This document shows, piece after piece, positions 9,630 through 17,931 of a stretch of 64,000 nucleotides of DNA. Position 1 is the stretch's first letter, and every line of letters begins with the position of its first letter. Below the pieces are notes generated by a model. The model was given only the letters and a program-made list of their open reading frames with translations, ran no database searches and was not told where the DNA came from. Origin of the DNA: Gemmatimonadota bacterium (GTDB lineage: Bacteria > Gemmatimonadota > Gemmatimonadetes > Gemmatimonadales > Gemmatimonadaceae); assembly GCA_003134685.1 (NCBI GenBank), contig PLCA01000005.1, forward strand, positions 1 to 64,000, given 5' to 3'. A program made the position numbers and the translations under genes.

Positions 9630-11252
9630 ATGTCAGCCGCTAACCCTGTCGAGCAGGAATCCACCGAGCTCGACGACCAACCCCTCGTAGAGCCCCTCTC
9701 CGCGCCTATCGAAGGCGCGCCCCACAAATACCTGATCGCGTTCGCGGTGGTGCTCGCGGCGCTGATGCAGGTCATCGATAGCTCCATCGTCAACGTCGCT
9801 CTCCCGGACATGATGGGGAATCTGGGCGCGAGCCTCGACGAGATCGCATGGGTCTCCACCGGGTACATCCTCGCCAGCGTCATAATCATCCCGCTCACCG
9901 GCTGGCTCGGGGAGTTCTTCGGCCGCAAGCGCTATTTCGTCGGCTCGATCATCCTGTTCACGATCGCAAGCTTTCTCTGCGGCGCCTCTCACTCCCTGGG
10001 GGCGCTCGTTTTCTGGCGAATCATCCAGGGCCTGGGCGGCGGCGCTCTGATGACGGTTTCGCAGGCGGTGCTGTTCGAATCCTTCCCGCGCAGGGAAGCG
10101 GGCACCGCGATGGCGCTCTTCGGGCTCGGCGTAATGGTGGGCCCGACCATCGGCCCTACCCTTGGAGGTTGGCTCACCGACAACTACGGCTGGCCGTGGA
10201 TCTTCTACGTCAATCTTCCCGTCGGCGTGCTCGCGGCCGCGATGATCATAGGATACGTGCACGATCCGGAGTACCAGCGCCGCCCGCCTTCGGTGGATTA
10301 CATGGGAATCGCGCTGCTCGCGGTGAGCGTCGGCTCCCTGCAGTACCTGCTCGAGCAGGGGCAGCGCGCGGATTGGTTCGACTCCCGGTTGATGATCCTG
10401 CTCGCCCTCACGGGAATCGCGACGGGCGCTGGTCTCGTTTGGCGCGAGCTGACCATCGATTTTCCCGTGATCGATTTCCGCGTCCTGAAGCACCGGCAGA
10501 TGTGGGTCGGGACGCTCCTCGGCGTCGTCATGGGAGTTGGGTTGTTCGCATCCGTGTTCACACTCCCGGTTTTTCTGCAGGGCAATCTCAGGATGACGGC
10601 GCAGCAAACCGGGATCGTCCTCGTTCCCGGTGCGTTGGCGACCGCGGTGTCGATGGCGGTCGTCGGCAGGGTCACGAACAAATTCGATCCGCGCGTCCTG
10701 ATCACGATCGGGGCGCTGCTCTTTGCCGGAGCGATGTTCAAGCTGTCGAGAATCACCGGCGAAAGCGGCAGCTCGGATTTTTTCTGGGCGCTGATCATGC
10801 GCGGTGCCGGGCTGGGGATGATGTTCGTTCCGCTCACGACCATCACGCTGGCGGAGCTGAGCCCGCGCGAGCTGGGCCAGGGCTCGGGCCTCTACAACTT
10901 CTTCCGCCAGCTGGGCGGCTCCCTCGGCATCGCCGCGATAGCCACCCTGCTGTCCCACTACACAGCGCAATTCCGCGCGATCCTGGCCGAGCATATCTCG
11001 ATCGGCGATCCGACGACGATGGGCAGGCTGGATATGCTGACGCGCGCGCTCGTCGCCCGAGGAGCGGATCCGTGGACCGCCCGGGAGCGGGCGCTCGAGC
11101 TTCTCGACCGCCAGCTGATGGGCCAGGCGAGCGTCATCGCCTACAGCCGGATCTACGTTCTGAGCGCCGTGCTGATCCTCGCGCTCATTCCGCTACTTGT
11201 TCTGGTACGCCACACACGAGGAGCGGCGGGAGTCCAGCACGTGATGGAATAG
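9630..11252 (+). CDS. DHA2-family (EmrB/QacA) drug:H+ antiporter
   Basis: A 540-residue, 14-helix major-facilitator exporter. Diagnostic pieces are the helix-1 motif VIDSSIVNVALPDM, motif A-like GWLGEFFGRKRYF, helix-5 antiporter motif C (FGLGVMVGPTIGPTLGGWLTD) and WPWIFYVNLPVG. Homologues pump lipophilic compounds out of the inner membrane, often with an HlyD/EmrA adaptor and a TolC channel. Neither is next to it here. It is followed by a strong bidirectional terminator shared with the convergent pilT gene. Confidence 0.92.
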   Translation: MSAANPVEQESTELDDQPLVEPLSAPIEGAPHKYLIAFAVVLAALMQVIDSSIVNVALPDMMGNLGASLDEIAWVSTGYILASVIIIPLTGWLGEFFGRKRYFVGSIILFTIASFLCGASHSLGALVFWRIIQGLGGGALMTVSQAVLFESFPRREAGTAMALFGLGVMVGPTIGPTLGGWLTDNYGWPWIFYVNLPVGVLAAAMIIGYVHDPEYQRRPPSVDYMGIALLAVSVGSLQYLLEQGQRADWFDSRLMILLALTGIATGAGLVWRELTIDFPVIDFRVLKHRQMWVGTLLGVVMGVGLFASVFTLPVFLQGNLRMTAQQTGIVLVPGALATAVSMAVVGRVTNKFDPRVLITIGALLFAGAMFKLSRITGESGSSDFFWALIMRGAGLGMMFVPLTTITLAELSPRELGQGSGLYNFFRQLGGSLGIAAIATLLSHYTAQFRAILAEHISIGDPTTMGRLDMLTRALVARGADPWTARERALELLDRQLMGQASVIAYSRIYVLSAVLILALIPLLVLVRHTRGAAGVQHVME

Positions 11253-11300
11253 CGCTCCGCCGGACCGGCAAGAATTCGGTCGCTTTGATGCACACAACAT

Positions 11301-11332
11301 AAACGCCCTCCAATCGCGGAGGGCGTTTTTGT
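11301..11332. terminator. Bidirectional Rho-independent terminator
   Basis: AACGCCCTCC pairs with GGAGGGCGTT across a six-base loop, with A residues on the left and T5 on the right. It sits between the convergent DHA2 exporter and pilT genes and can serve both. Confidence 0.85.
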
Positions 11333-11347
11333 CAATGAGCACGAGTG

Positions 11348-12976
11348 CTAGCGAGCGGGTGCAGTGCGACCAGCCGGTTTCGCCGGCGCTTCCTTCTCTG
11401 CTCCCGCGCCCTTGGCATCTTCGATGTCGGCGAAGCTGATATCCTTGCCGCGCTGCTTCAGCATGTGCAGGATGCCGACCTTGTCTGTCGCCTTGAGATA
11501 CGCTTCCTGCGGCTCTACCAGCTTCTGATCAACGAGCTCGACCAGCGCATCGTTCATCGTCACCATTCCGAGTCTGCGCGATGTCTGGAGCACCGAGGGC
11601 AGCTGGAAGGTCTTGCCTTCGCGAATCAGGTTGGAGACCGAGGGCGTCGAGAGGAGAATCTCGCGCGCCGCGACGCGGCCGCCGCCGATTTTCTTGCAGA
11701 GGACCTGCGAGATGACTCCCTTGAGCGACTCGGAGAGCATCACGCGGATCTGCGCCTGACGGTCGGGCGGGAACTGATCGATGACGCGATCGACGGTGCT
11801 GACCGCGGTCGACGTGTGGACGGTGCCGAAGACAAGGTGTCCCGTCTCAGCGGTCTCGATCGCCATCGACACGGTCTCGAGGTCGCGAAGCTCGCCAACG
11901 AGCACGATATCCGGGTCTTCGCGAAGCGCGGCACGAAGCGCGTGCCTGAACGACGACGTATGCACGCCTACGTGGCGCTGCGTGATGAGACACTTCTTGC
12001 TCTCGTGGACGAACTCGATCGGATCCTCGATCGTGATGACGTGATCCGAGCGCGTGCGGTTGATCAGGTCGATCAGCGCGCAAAGCGTCGTCGATTTTCC
12101 CGAGCCCGTGGGACCGGTAACGAGAACGAGCCCCTTCGTCAGATGACAGAGCCGCTGCACTTCCTGCGAGATGCCCATCTCTTCGACTGTCACGACCGAC
12201 GCCGGGACAGCGCGAAATACCGCGCCCGTTCCCCTGCGTTCCCGAAGAGCGTTGCCGCGGAACCTGGCGACGCCCGGGATTTCGTGGGCGAAGTCCGTGT
12301 CGTTGAGCTCCTTGAACTCAACGCGATTCTGCTCGAGCATCACGGTGTTCAACATCGCATCGATCTCCTCCGAGCTGAGTGCCGGCTCATTGGGAATCGA
12401 ACCGATCTCGCCGCTCGATCTCAACAGCGGCGGCTGGCCGGCGCGCAGGTGCAGGTCCGACGCCTTGTTGCCAACCAGTATTCGCAGCAGGGACTCCATC
12501 TTGTCGAACGCGGGGTTGCCCGTTGCGGCAACACGTCGTGCCTGCGTCATCGGGGTCCCGACATTAGTGGCTTCCACGCGCGGAGCGGCAACTTGTGGAG
12601 CGGGCGCCTGCGGAGCTACAGCCTGCGCAGCGGCAGCCTTTGCGGGCGCCGCGCTGGGTTTGACCCCATTCGTCGAAACAGCCTTCGGCTCGATTCGCGC
12701 CAAGATTTTTCCGGTCTGGGTTAGTGCCACGTCGAACGTCCCGTCCCCGGACGTGTAGTCGAAACGCACTGCGCCCGTTGCATCGAGCGCGTGCGGCTTG
12801 TCGGGGGGTGCGATCTCTCGCACCAGCGTAAGTATCTGCGCGCTGGTGAGCGGCTGCTTCATCACCGGGCGGGGAGAATCCTTGATGATGACCGACGGCA
12901 CATCGCCCTCGGCGAGAATGAGCGCTGAGCCGTTGTTGGTTACTAACAGGTTGAGAAAGCGATCTAGCTGGGCCAT
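11348..12976 (-). CDS. pilT: Type IV pilus retraction ATPase PilT, with an extra N-terminal domain
   Basis: Hexameric ATPase powering pilus retraction and twitching. At 542 residues it is much longer than the usual 345-380. The canonical PilT part begins near residue 177 (MESLLRILVGNKASDLHLRAG) and includes Walker A GPTGSGKSTT (about 287), ITIEDPIEF, the Walker B region DPDIVLVGELRDLET and the His box ETGHLVFGTVHTS. The extra first ~90 residues resemble a diverged second copy of the PilT N-domain, followed by an Ala/Pro-rich linker. It is immediately downstream of a duplicated-domain protein gene, with one base between. No pilB, pilC or pilin genes are in view. Confidence 0.92.
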   Translation of the reverse strand: MAQLDRFLNLLVTNNGSALILAEGDVPSVIIKDSPRPVMKQPLTSAQILTLVREIAPPDKPHALDATGAVRFDYTSGDGTFDVALTQTGKILARIEPKAVSTNGVKPSAAPAKAAAAQAVAPQAPAPQVAAPRVEATNVGTPMTQARRVAATGNPAFDKMESLLRILVGNKASDLHLRAGQPPLLRSSGEIGSIPNEPALSSEEIDAMLNTVMLEQNRVEFKELNDTDFAHEIPGVARFRGNALRERRGTGAVFRAVPASVVTVEEMGISQEVQRLCHLTKGLVLVTGPTGSGKSTTLCALIDLINRTRSDHVITIEDPIEFVHESKKCLITQRHVGVHTSSFRHALRAALREDPDIVLVGELRDLETVSMAIETAETGHLVFGTVHTSTAVSTVDRVIDQFPPDRQAQIRVMLSESLKGVISQVLCKKIGGGRVAAREILLSTPSVSNLIREGKTFQLPSVLQTSRRLGMVTMNDALVELVDQKLVEPQEAYLKATDKVGILHMLKQRGKDISFADIEDAKGAGAEKEAPAKPAGRTAPAR

Positions 12977-12977
12977 G

Positions 12978-13526
12978 TCAGTCCAGTGGACGAACGCGAT
13001 CGATCAGGGAACGATTGATCAGCCGGGCGTCGTTTGAGGTATACAAAGTGAGAAACCGCGATGTGAGCGCGTTGAGATAGTCGAGCACCCGCGCCCGGGC
13101 CGGCGGCGCGTCGAGTCGAATGGAGCCGAGGCGAACCTCGCCTCCGACGAGAACGACCTGCAGGAGAGCCGTGGGTGTTCGCTCCTCACGCGGGGGCTGG
13201 TCGGAGGTGTCACCGCCGCGATCGGCTGCGGCTTCGGCGACGCGCTCCTTCGAGACCAGGATGACTTCGGAGTTCTCGAGCTCCAGTGGGAAGAATGGGG
13301 TGTCCGCGTTCAACAGCTCGGACACGTCTTCCAGCTCGAACGGGCGGTACGAGGAGAAATGGATGAACACATTTCCCCGCAGCTCTTCGCCGCCCAGCAT
13401 CGTGAGGATGACCGCTTTTCGGGTGGTCTCGATGCGGTAGAGATTCGCGCTGTCGCTTATGTAGGGCTGGGGCACGCGCGAACGGGGTTGGCGTGAGTAC
13501 TTCGCTCGGTTGAAGGACTGCCCCAC
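12978..13526 (-). CDS. Unknown protein with two tandem repeats, coupled to pilT
   Basis: A 182-residue soluble protein, not recognised. It has an internal duplication: AVILTMLGGEELRGNV...LLNADTPFFPLELENSEVIL (about residues 38-100) aligns with LLQVVLVGGEVRLGSI...YLNALTSRFLTLYTSNDARL (about 122-175). Both copies share a GGExxxG turn and a helix-then-strand finish. The two halves are joined by a charged linker. It has no signal peptide or membrane helix. Its stop lies one base before the pilT start, so the two are almost certainly co-transcribed, and a role in twitching or in controlling PilT is the natural guess. Confidence 0.75.
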   Translation of the reverse strand: MGQSFNRAKYSRQPRSRVPQPYISDSANLYRIETTRKAVILTMLGGEELRGNVFIHFSSYRPFELEDVSELLNADTPFFPLELENSEVILVSKERVAEAAADRGGDTSDQPPREERTPTALLQVVLVGGEVRLGSIRLDAPPARARVLDYLNALTSRFLTLYTSNDARLINRSLIDRVRPLD

Positions 13527-13565
13527 GCCCTCTTACGTCACGTTTCTGATCGAAAACAGACCCTT

Positions 13566-13612
13566 GATGTCATGGGCAAAAACCCTCCTGGCGCCATCAC
13601 AAAAATGACATC
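13566..13612. repeat. Inverted repeat in the pilT-operon / GMC divergent promoter region
   Basis: GATGTCA (13566-13572) and TGACATC (13606-13612) form a perfect 7-bp inverted repeat spaced by 33 bases inside the 127-base divergent gap. It could be a pair of operator half sites or chance. No promoter elements are clear. Confidence 0.3.
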
Positions 13613-13653
13613 GGCCGGGCCTAGTGCCTGACCACAGCGGGTCGTAGTTTCTC

Positions 13654-15390
13654 GTGTCCTCAACTGCGGATTTGTCGATGACTCCGGGCTCCTCCTCGCT
13701 CCCATTGCCACAGCGGAAGACGTACGACGTCTGTATCGTCGGGTCCGGCGCCGGCGGTGGAATGGCCGCTTACGTGCTCACCCAAGCCGGGGCAAACGTG
13801 CTGCTCCTCGAGGCGGGCGGACCGTGGGACAACACGACAGACTCCGCCATGCTCAAGATGCCATATGACTCCCCGCGCCGAGGAGCGTCAACGCCTGATC
13901 ATCCCTTTGGCGAGTTCGATGGCTGCATCGGCGGGTGGGACCTCCCTGGTGAGCCGTTCACCAACGCCGAGGGCACCGACTTCAAGTGGTGGCGCGCGCG
14001 AATGGTCGGTGGTCGCACCAATCACTGGGGACGCATCTCGCTTCGATTCGGCCCCGAGGATTTCAGGGCGAAGAGCCGCGATGGCCTGGGCGACGACTGG
14101 CCGATCGGATACTCGGACATCGCTCCGTACTACGATCGCATCGACAAGCTGATCGGAGTCTTCGGCAACAACGACAATCTGCCGAACCATCCCGGCGGTC
14201 ATTTTCTGCCGCCGCCACCGCCGCGCTGTTATGAGTTGATGGTGAAGGACGCGGCCGACCGGCTTAACATCTGGTGCGTTGCCTCGCGCCTCTCGGTGAT
14301 CACAAAGGCGCATAATGGCCGCATGGCATGTCACTATTGCGGGCAGTGCGGCCGCGGCTGCAAGACGAATTCGAATTTCTCGTCGACCAATGTGCTGATC
14401 GCGCCGGCGCTCAAGACCGGACGCCTGACGCTGGTCACCCACGCGATGGCGCGCGAGGTCACGCTCAACAATCGCGGGCTCGCGAGCGGCGTGACCTACA
14501 TCGATACGAAGAGTGGAGCGGAAAGGCATGTGGACGCCCGAGTGGTAGTGCTCGCCGCGAGCGCGTGCGAGACCGCGCGCCTGATGCTCAACTCGAAATC
14601 TCCGCAGTTTCCGAACGGCCTCGCCAACTCGAGCGGAGTCGTCGGGAAGTATCTCACCGATACCACCGGGACCGACGTCGGGGGCTTCATTCCCAAGATG
14701 GTGGATCACGTTCCGCACAACGAAGACGGCGTCGGCGGCAACCACATCTACATGCCGTGGTGGGTCGACAACAAGAAGCTCGATTTCCCCCGCGGCTACC
14801 ACATCGAAGTCGGCGGCGGATTGAATCCGCCCAGTTACGGATTCATGGGCGGAATCCAGCGCTATCCCGGCGGAGGCGGATATGGAAAGTCCCTCAAGGA
14901 AGACTACCGCCGCTACTATGGCGCCCAGGTTTATTTCGCTGGCCGCGGTGAGATGATTCCGAATGACAAGAGCTATTGCGAGATCGATCCGGTCGTGAAG
15001 GACAAGTACGGAATTCCTGTGCTGCGCTTCCACTGGCAGTGGACTGACTACGAATACAATCAGGTTCGGCACATGCAACAGACCTTCCGTGCGTTGGTCG
15101 AGGAGATGGGCGGTCAGGTATTCGACAAGATGCCGGAACAGCTGCGGGGGTACGGGATCGCGCGCGGCGGCGAGATCATCCACGAGCTGGGGACAGTTCG
15201 CATGGGCGCCGATCCATCGAAGTCCGTGCTCGACGCGAACTGCCGAGCGCACGACGTCAAGAATCTTTTCGTGACCGATGGCGGCTCGTTCGTCTCGCAG
15301 GCCGACAAGAATCCGACCTGGACAATACTCGCGCTTTCGATGCGGACGAGCGAGTACATCGCGCAAGAGCGGAAGAGGGGGGCACTCTGA
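13654..15390 (+). CDS. GMC-family FAD dehydrogenase large subunit (glucoside 3-dehydrogenase type)
   Basis: A 578-residue flavoprotein. The N-terminal dinucleotide motif YDVCIVGSGAGGGMAAYVL binds FAD. A cysteine cluster near residue 225 (CHYCGQCGRGC) is typical of glucoside 3-dehydrogenase, gluconate and fructose dehydrogenase large subunits, where it binds an iron-sulfur centre. The C-terminal GMC signature contains the catalytic His/Asn region (HELGTVRMG and KNPTWTILALSMRTSEYI). It lacks its own signal; in this family it is carried out by the Tat signal on the small subunit. Start GTG 13654; an in-frame ATG at 13681 is an alternative. Likely oxidises a glycoside at C3. Confidence 0.88.
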   Translation: MSSTADLSMTPGSSSLPLPQRKTYDVCIVGSGAGGGMAAYVLTQAGANVLLLEAGGPWDNTTDSAMLKMPYDSPRRGASTPDHPFGEFDGCIGGWDLPGEPFTNAEGTDFKWWRARMVGGRTNHWGRISLRFGPEDFRAKSRDGLGDDWPIGYSDIAPYYDRIDKLIGVFGNNDNLPNHPGGHFLPPPPPRCYELMVKDAADRLNIWCVASRLSVITKAHNGRMACHYCGQCGRGCKTNSNFSSTNVLIAPALKTGRLTLVTHAMAREVTLNNRGLASGVTYIDTKSGAERHVDARVVVLAASACETARLMLNSKSPQFPNGLANSSGVVGKYLTDTTGTDVGGFIPKMVDHVPHNEDGVGGNHIYMPWWVDNKKLDFPRGYHIEVGGGLNPPSYGFMGGIQRYPGGGGYGKSLKEDYRRYYGAQVYFAGRGEMIPNDKSYCEIDPVVKDKYGIPVLRFHWQWTDYEYNQVRHMQQTFRALVEEMGGQVFDKMPEQLRGYGIARGGEIIHELGTVRMGADPSKSVLDANCRAHDVKNLFVTDGGSFVSQADKNPTWTILALSMRTSEYIAQERKRGAL

Positions 15391-16133
15391 TGGCGAACCG
15401 AAATAATCGTTCAATGCGCGGTACACCGCAGAAACAAGAGAAGGGGGATCCTGTGAAAGGCATGCAGCCCGAACACGAGGACGCACCGCCTGGAAAGGAG
15501 ATGAGCCGGCGCGACGCCGTTCAGCGTCTGGCGGCGCTTCCAGTCGCCGCGTTTTTGAGCTGGCCCACTGCAGATCAGGAGAAAGTTCGGCGCTTCGTCG
15601 ACAACGCCATGCGCTCGGCCGCCGAAGGGACTCCATTCGCGCCGAAGTTTTTCACGCCGGCCGAATTCAGGACCGCGCGCATCCTCGCCGACATGATCAT
15701 TCCGCGCGACGAGCGATCGGGCAGCGCCAGCGATGCCGGCGTTCTCGAGTTCATGGATTTCACGTTGATCGATCGGCCGAACGCCCAAAAATGGATGCGA
15801 CCCGGCCTCGCGTGGATCGACGCGCAATCGAATACGAGATTCGGAAAGCCGTTCGCCGACGCTTCGGAATCGCAACGGGCCGCAATCCTCAACGACATTG
15901 CATGGCCTGAGCGCGCGACCCCAGCAATGGCCGATGGAGTTAGCTTCTTCAACCGCTTCCGCGATATGACGGCGTCCGGATTCTGGTCTAGCAGGGTCGG
16001 CGTAAAGGATCTCAAATATGAAGGCAATACTTTCGTGCCCGACTGGAACGGGTGCCCGCCGGCCGCGCTCACGAAACTGGGCGTGACGTACGCGAAGTTC
16101 GACAGGAGCAAGCAGCGCCTCGCGCCCGATTGA
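15390..16133 (+). CDS. Gluconate 2-dehydrogenase subunit 3-family (dehydrogenase small subunit)
   Basis: A 247-residue partner subunit. A twin-arginine signal (SRRDAVQRLAALPVAAFL) lies about 35 residues in, followed by the subunit-3 domain (FFTPAEFRTARILADMIIPRDE, SDAGVLEFMDF). Such subunits carry the large GMC subunit to the periplasm and stabilise it; electrons usually leave through a cytochrome c, and none is encoded nearby. The ATG overlaps the last base of the GMC stop (TGATG), showing strict coupling. An internal ATG at about 15501 (MSRRDAV) could be the true start and gives a more usual Tat signal. Confidence 0.85.
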   Translation: MANRNNRSMRGTPQKQEKGDPVKGMQPEHEDAPPGKEMSRRDAVQRLAALPVAAFLSWPTADQEKVRRFVDNAMRSAAEGTPFAPKFFTPAEFRTARILADMIIPRDERSGSASDAGVLEFMDFTLIDRPNAQKWMRPGLAWIDAQSNTRFGKPFADASESQRAAILNDIAWPERATPAMADGVSFFNRFRDMTASGFWSSRVGVKDLKYEGNTFVPDWNGCPPAALTKLGVTYAKFDRSKQRLAPD

Positions 16134-16165
16134 TGAACTGACTGCGAACCACTAAGGCGAACGAC

Positions 16166-17413
16166 ATGAGCACAGAACGTCTCGGCATCGGCTTCGTTGG
16201 AAGCGGCTTCAACGCGCGCTTCCACATTCAGTCCCTGACATCCGTCCGCGAGATCGATGTCCGCGGTGTCTGGAGTCCGAACGAAAAAAACGCGGCTTCC
16301 TCGGCGGCGCTGGCGCGAGAGCTCGACGTCGGCGAGGCGCGCCCGTACAAATCGATCCGCGACATGGTCGCCGATCCCGTCATCAATGCCCTCTGGCTGT
16401 GCGGCCCCAATCAGGCGCGCATCGCGAACATCGAAGAGATCGTTGCCGCGATCAAGAGCGGCGCCGGGACTCTGCGGGGGCTTGCCTGTGAAAAACCGCT
16501 CGCGCGGAACGTCGCCGAGGCGAAAAAAGTGGCCGACCTCGCCCGGAGTGTCGGCCTCAGCACCGGATACCTGGAGAACCAGCTGTTCGCGCCCGACATT
16601 ACCCGCGGACGCGAGTTGATATGGGCCCGCGGCGCCGCGCTGACGGGCCGTCCTTACCTCGCCCGAGCGGCTGAAGAACACAGCGGGCCCCACATGCCGT
16701 GGTTCTGGCAGGGGTCGCTCCAGGGCGGCGGTGTGCTCAACGACATGATGTGCCACTCCGTCGAAGTGGTGCGGCATCTCCTCACCAAGCCTGGTTCTCC
16801 CCGCTCTTCGATCAAGCCGGTGCGGATCAGCGCCCACATCGCCTCACTCAAATGGTCGCGTGCCAAATACGCGAAGCAGCTCTCGGAGACGATGGGGAAG
16901 GACGTCGACTACACCAAGCGTCCGTCCGAGGATTTCGCGCGCGCAACTATAGAGTACGAATCGGAGGAGGGAGAGCCGCTGGTCGGCGAGGTGACGACCT
17001 CGTGGGCGTTCATCGGGGCTGGTCTCAGGCTGTCGGCGGAATTGCTCGGGCCCGAGTACTCGATGTCGTGGAATACGCTCGACTCGAGCCTGAAGATGTT
17101 CTTCAGCAGGGAAGTGAAGGGGAAATCCGGCGAGGATCTCGTCGAAAAGCAGAACGCCGAGATGGGCTTGATGCCCGTCGTGGCCGAAGAGGCGTCAGTG
17201 TACGGCTACAGCGCCGAAAACCGGCACATGGCTCGCGCATTCCTGAGCGGTGAGAAACCAATGCTCACCTTCGAGGACGGCTTGGAGGTCGTGAAGATCC
17301 TCATGGCGGCCTATATGAGCGCCGAAAAGGGTCAGACCCTCGACTTCCCCCCGCCAGGCCTGGAATCCTTCGTTCCGGCGGTTGCCAAAGGGACTTGGAA
17401 GGGACGGGCCTAG
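16166..17413 (+). CDS. Gfo/Idh/MocA-family oxidoreductase
   Basis: A 415-residue NAD(P)-dependent sugar dehydrogenase family member without a signal peptide. Rossmann motif LGIGFVGSGFNARFH; family signature ALWLCGPNQARI...LACEKPLARNVAEAKKVADLA, with the EKP catalytic-lysine motif; then a C-terminal substrate domain containing GGGVLNDMMCHSVEVVRHLL, where the His is the usual catalytic residue. It sits 32 bases after the dehydrogenase small subunit and is likely the cytoplasmic step that reduces or oxidises the keto-sugar taken up. Substrate not determinable from sequence. Confidence 0.88.
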   Translation: MSTERLGIGFVGSGFNARFHIQSLTSVREIDVRGVWSPNEKNAASSAALARELDVGEARPYKSIRDMVADPVINALWLCGPNQARIANIEEIVAAIKSGAGTLRGLACEKPLARNVAEAKKVADLARSVGLSTGYLENQLFAPDITRGRELIWARGAALTGRPYLARAAEEHSGPHMPWFWQGSLQGGGVLNDMMCHSVEVVRHLLTKPGSPRSSIKPVRISAHIASLKWSRAKYAKQLSETMGKDVDYTKRPSEDFARATIEYESEEGEPLVGEVTTSWAFIGAGLRLSAELLGPEYSMSWNTLDSSLKMFFSREVKGKSGEDLVEKQNAEMGLMPVVAEEASVYGYSAENRHMARAFLSGEKPMLTFEDGLEVVKILMAAYMSAEKGQTLDFPPPGLESFVPAVAKGTWKGRA

Positions 17414-17508
17414 CTTACGGATGAGCTTAACCCTATGTTTCGCGGGGTAAAGGCGATGGCATGAGCAATGCTTACAGCTGAGGTTGGACACCGCCTTCGG
17501 GAAAAGAT

Positions 17509-17826
17509 ATGAAACTCGCTCATCTCACACTGACTCTCGCACTCGCTGCCGCCGCCACCGCCTGCACGGCGGAGCGCGCACTCGCACCGCAGACTGCCGG
17601 ACACTCCGTTGCCAGCGCAGTCGCGCCCGGAATGCCTCAGGTTCCGCTTCTCTTCGTCGTCGATGGTGTGCGGCTCCAGCGCGATCAGGTGCCGTCGCTG
17701 ACGGCCGACCAGATCTCCTCGGTTCGCGTGATCAAGGGACACGCCGCGCTCAAGGAGTACGGCCCCGATGCGTCGTACGGCGTGGTCGTGATCACGACCA
17801 TGGCCGGGTCCGCTCCTCGTTCGTGA
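17509..17826 (+). CDS. Plug-only, TonB-receptor-plug-like small lipoprotein
   Basis: A 105-residue precursor with a lipoprotein-like signal (LALAAAATAC). The mature part contains LLFVVDGVRL, then LTADQISSVRVIKGHAALKE and YGPDASYGVVVITT, the core of the SusC/RagA-type TonB plug (VDGV...IxSIEVLKxxxAxxxYG...GVVxITT). There is no barrel: the gene ends directly after the plug strand at a strong terminator. It is not a truncated gene, since signal peptide, stop and terminator are all in place. Function unknown. It may act as a periplasmic decoy or scaffold, or form an outer-membrane-tethered plug. Confidence 0.7.
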   Translation: MKLAHLTLTLALAAAATACTAERALAPQTAGHSVASAVAPGMPQVPLLFVVDGVRLQRDQVPSLTADQISSVRVIKGHAALKEYGPDASYGVVVITTMAGSAPRS

Positions 17827-17870
17827 GTCAAGCGTAGTCGATCGGGACGCGAAAAAAAATCTCAGAAAAG

Positions 17871-17896
17871 AAGGGCATCCAGCGGATGCCCTTTTG
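17871..17896 (+). terminator. Rho-independent terminator
   Basis: AAGGGCATCC pairs with GGATGCCCTT across a three-base loop, followed by TTTT. It ends the plug-like lipoprotein transcript. The first in-frame GTG of the following gene lies at its T tract, which argues for a later start of that gene. Confidence 0.85.
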
Positions 17897-17931
17897 TGTT
17901 CCTGCGCTCTGGAGTGCATGTTCTTGTCCTG

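Noticed and set aside
9633-10994. 453-codon antisense frame under the DHA2 exporter
   Set aside because: Composition is charged and repeat-like with no recognisable motif. The sense frame is a complete transporter.
13888-15636. 582-codon antisense frame under the GMC dehydrogenase
   Set aside because: It overlaps a gene with full FAD and GMC motifs and shows no protein-like pattern of its own.
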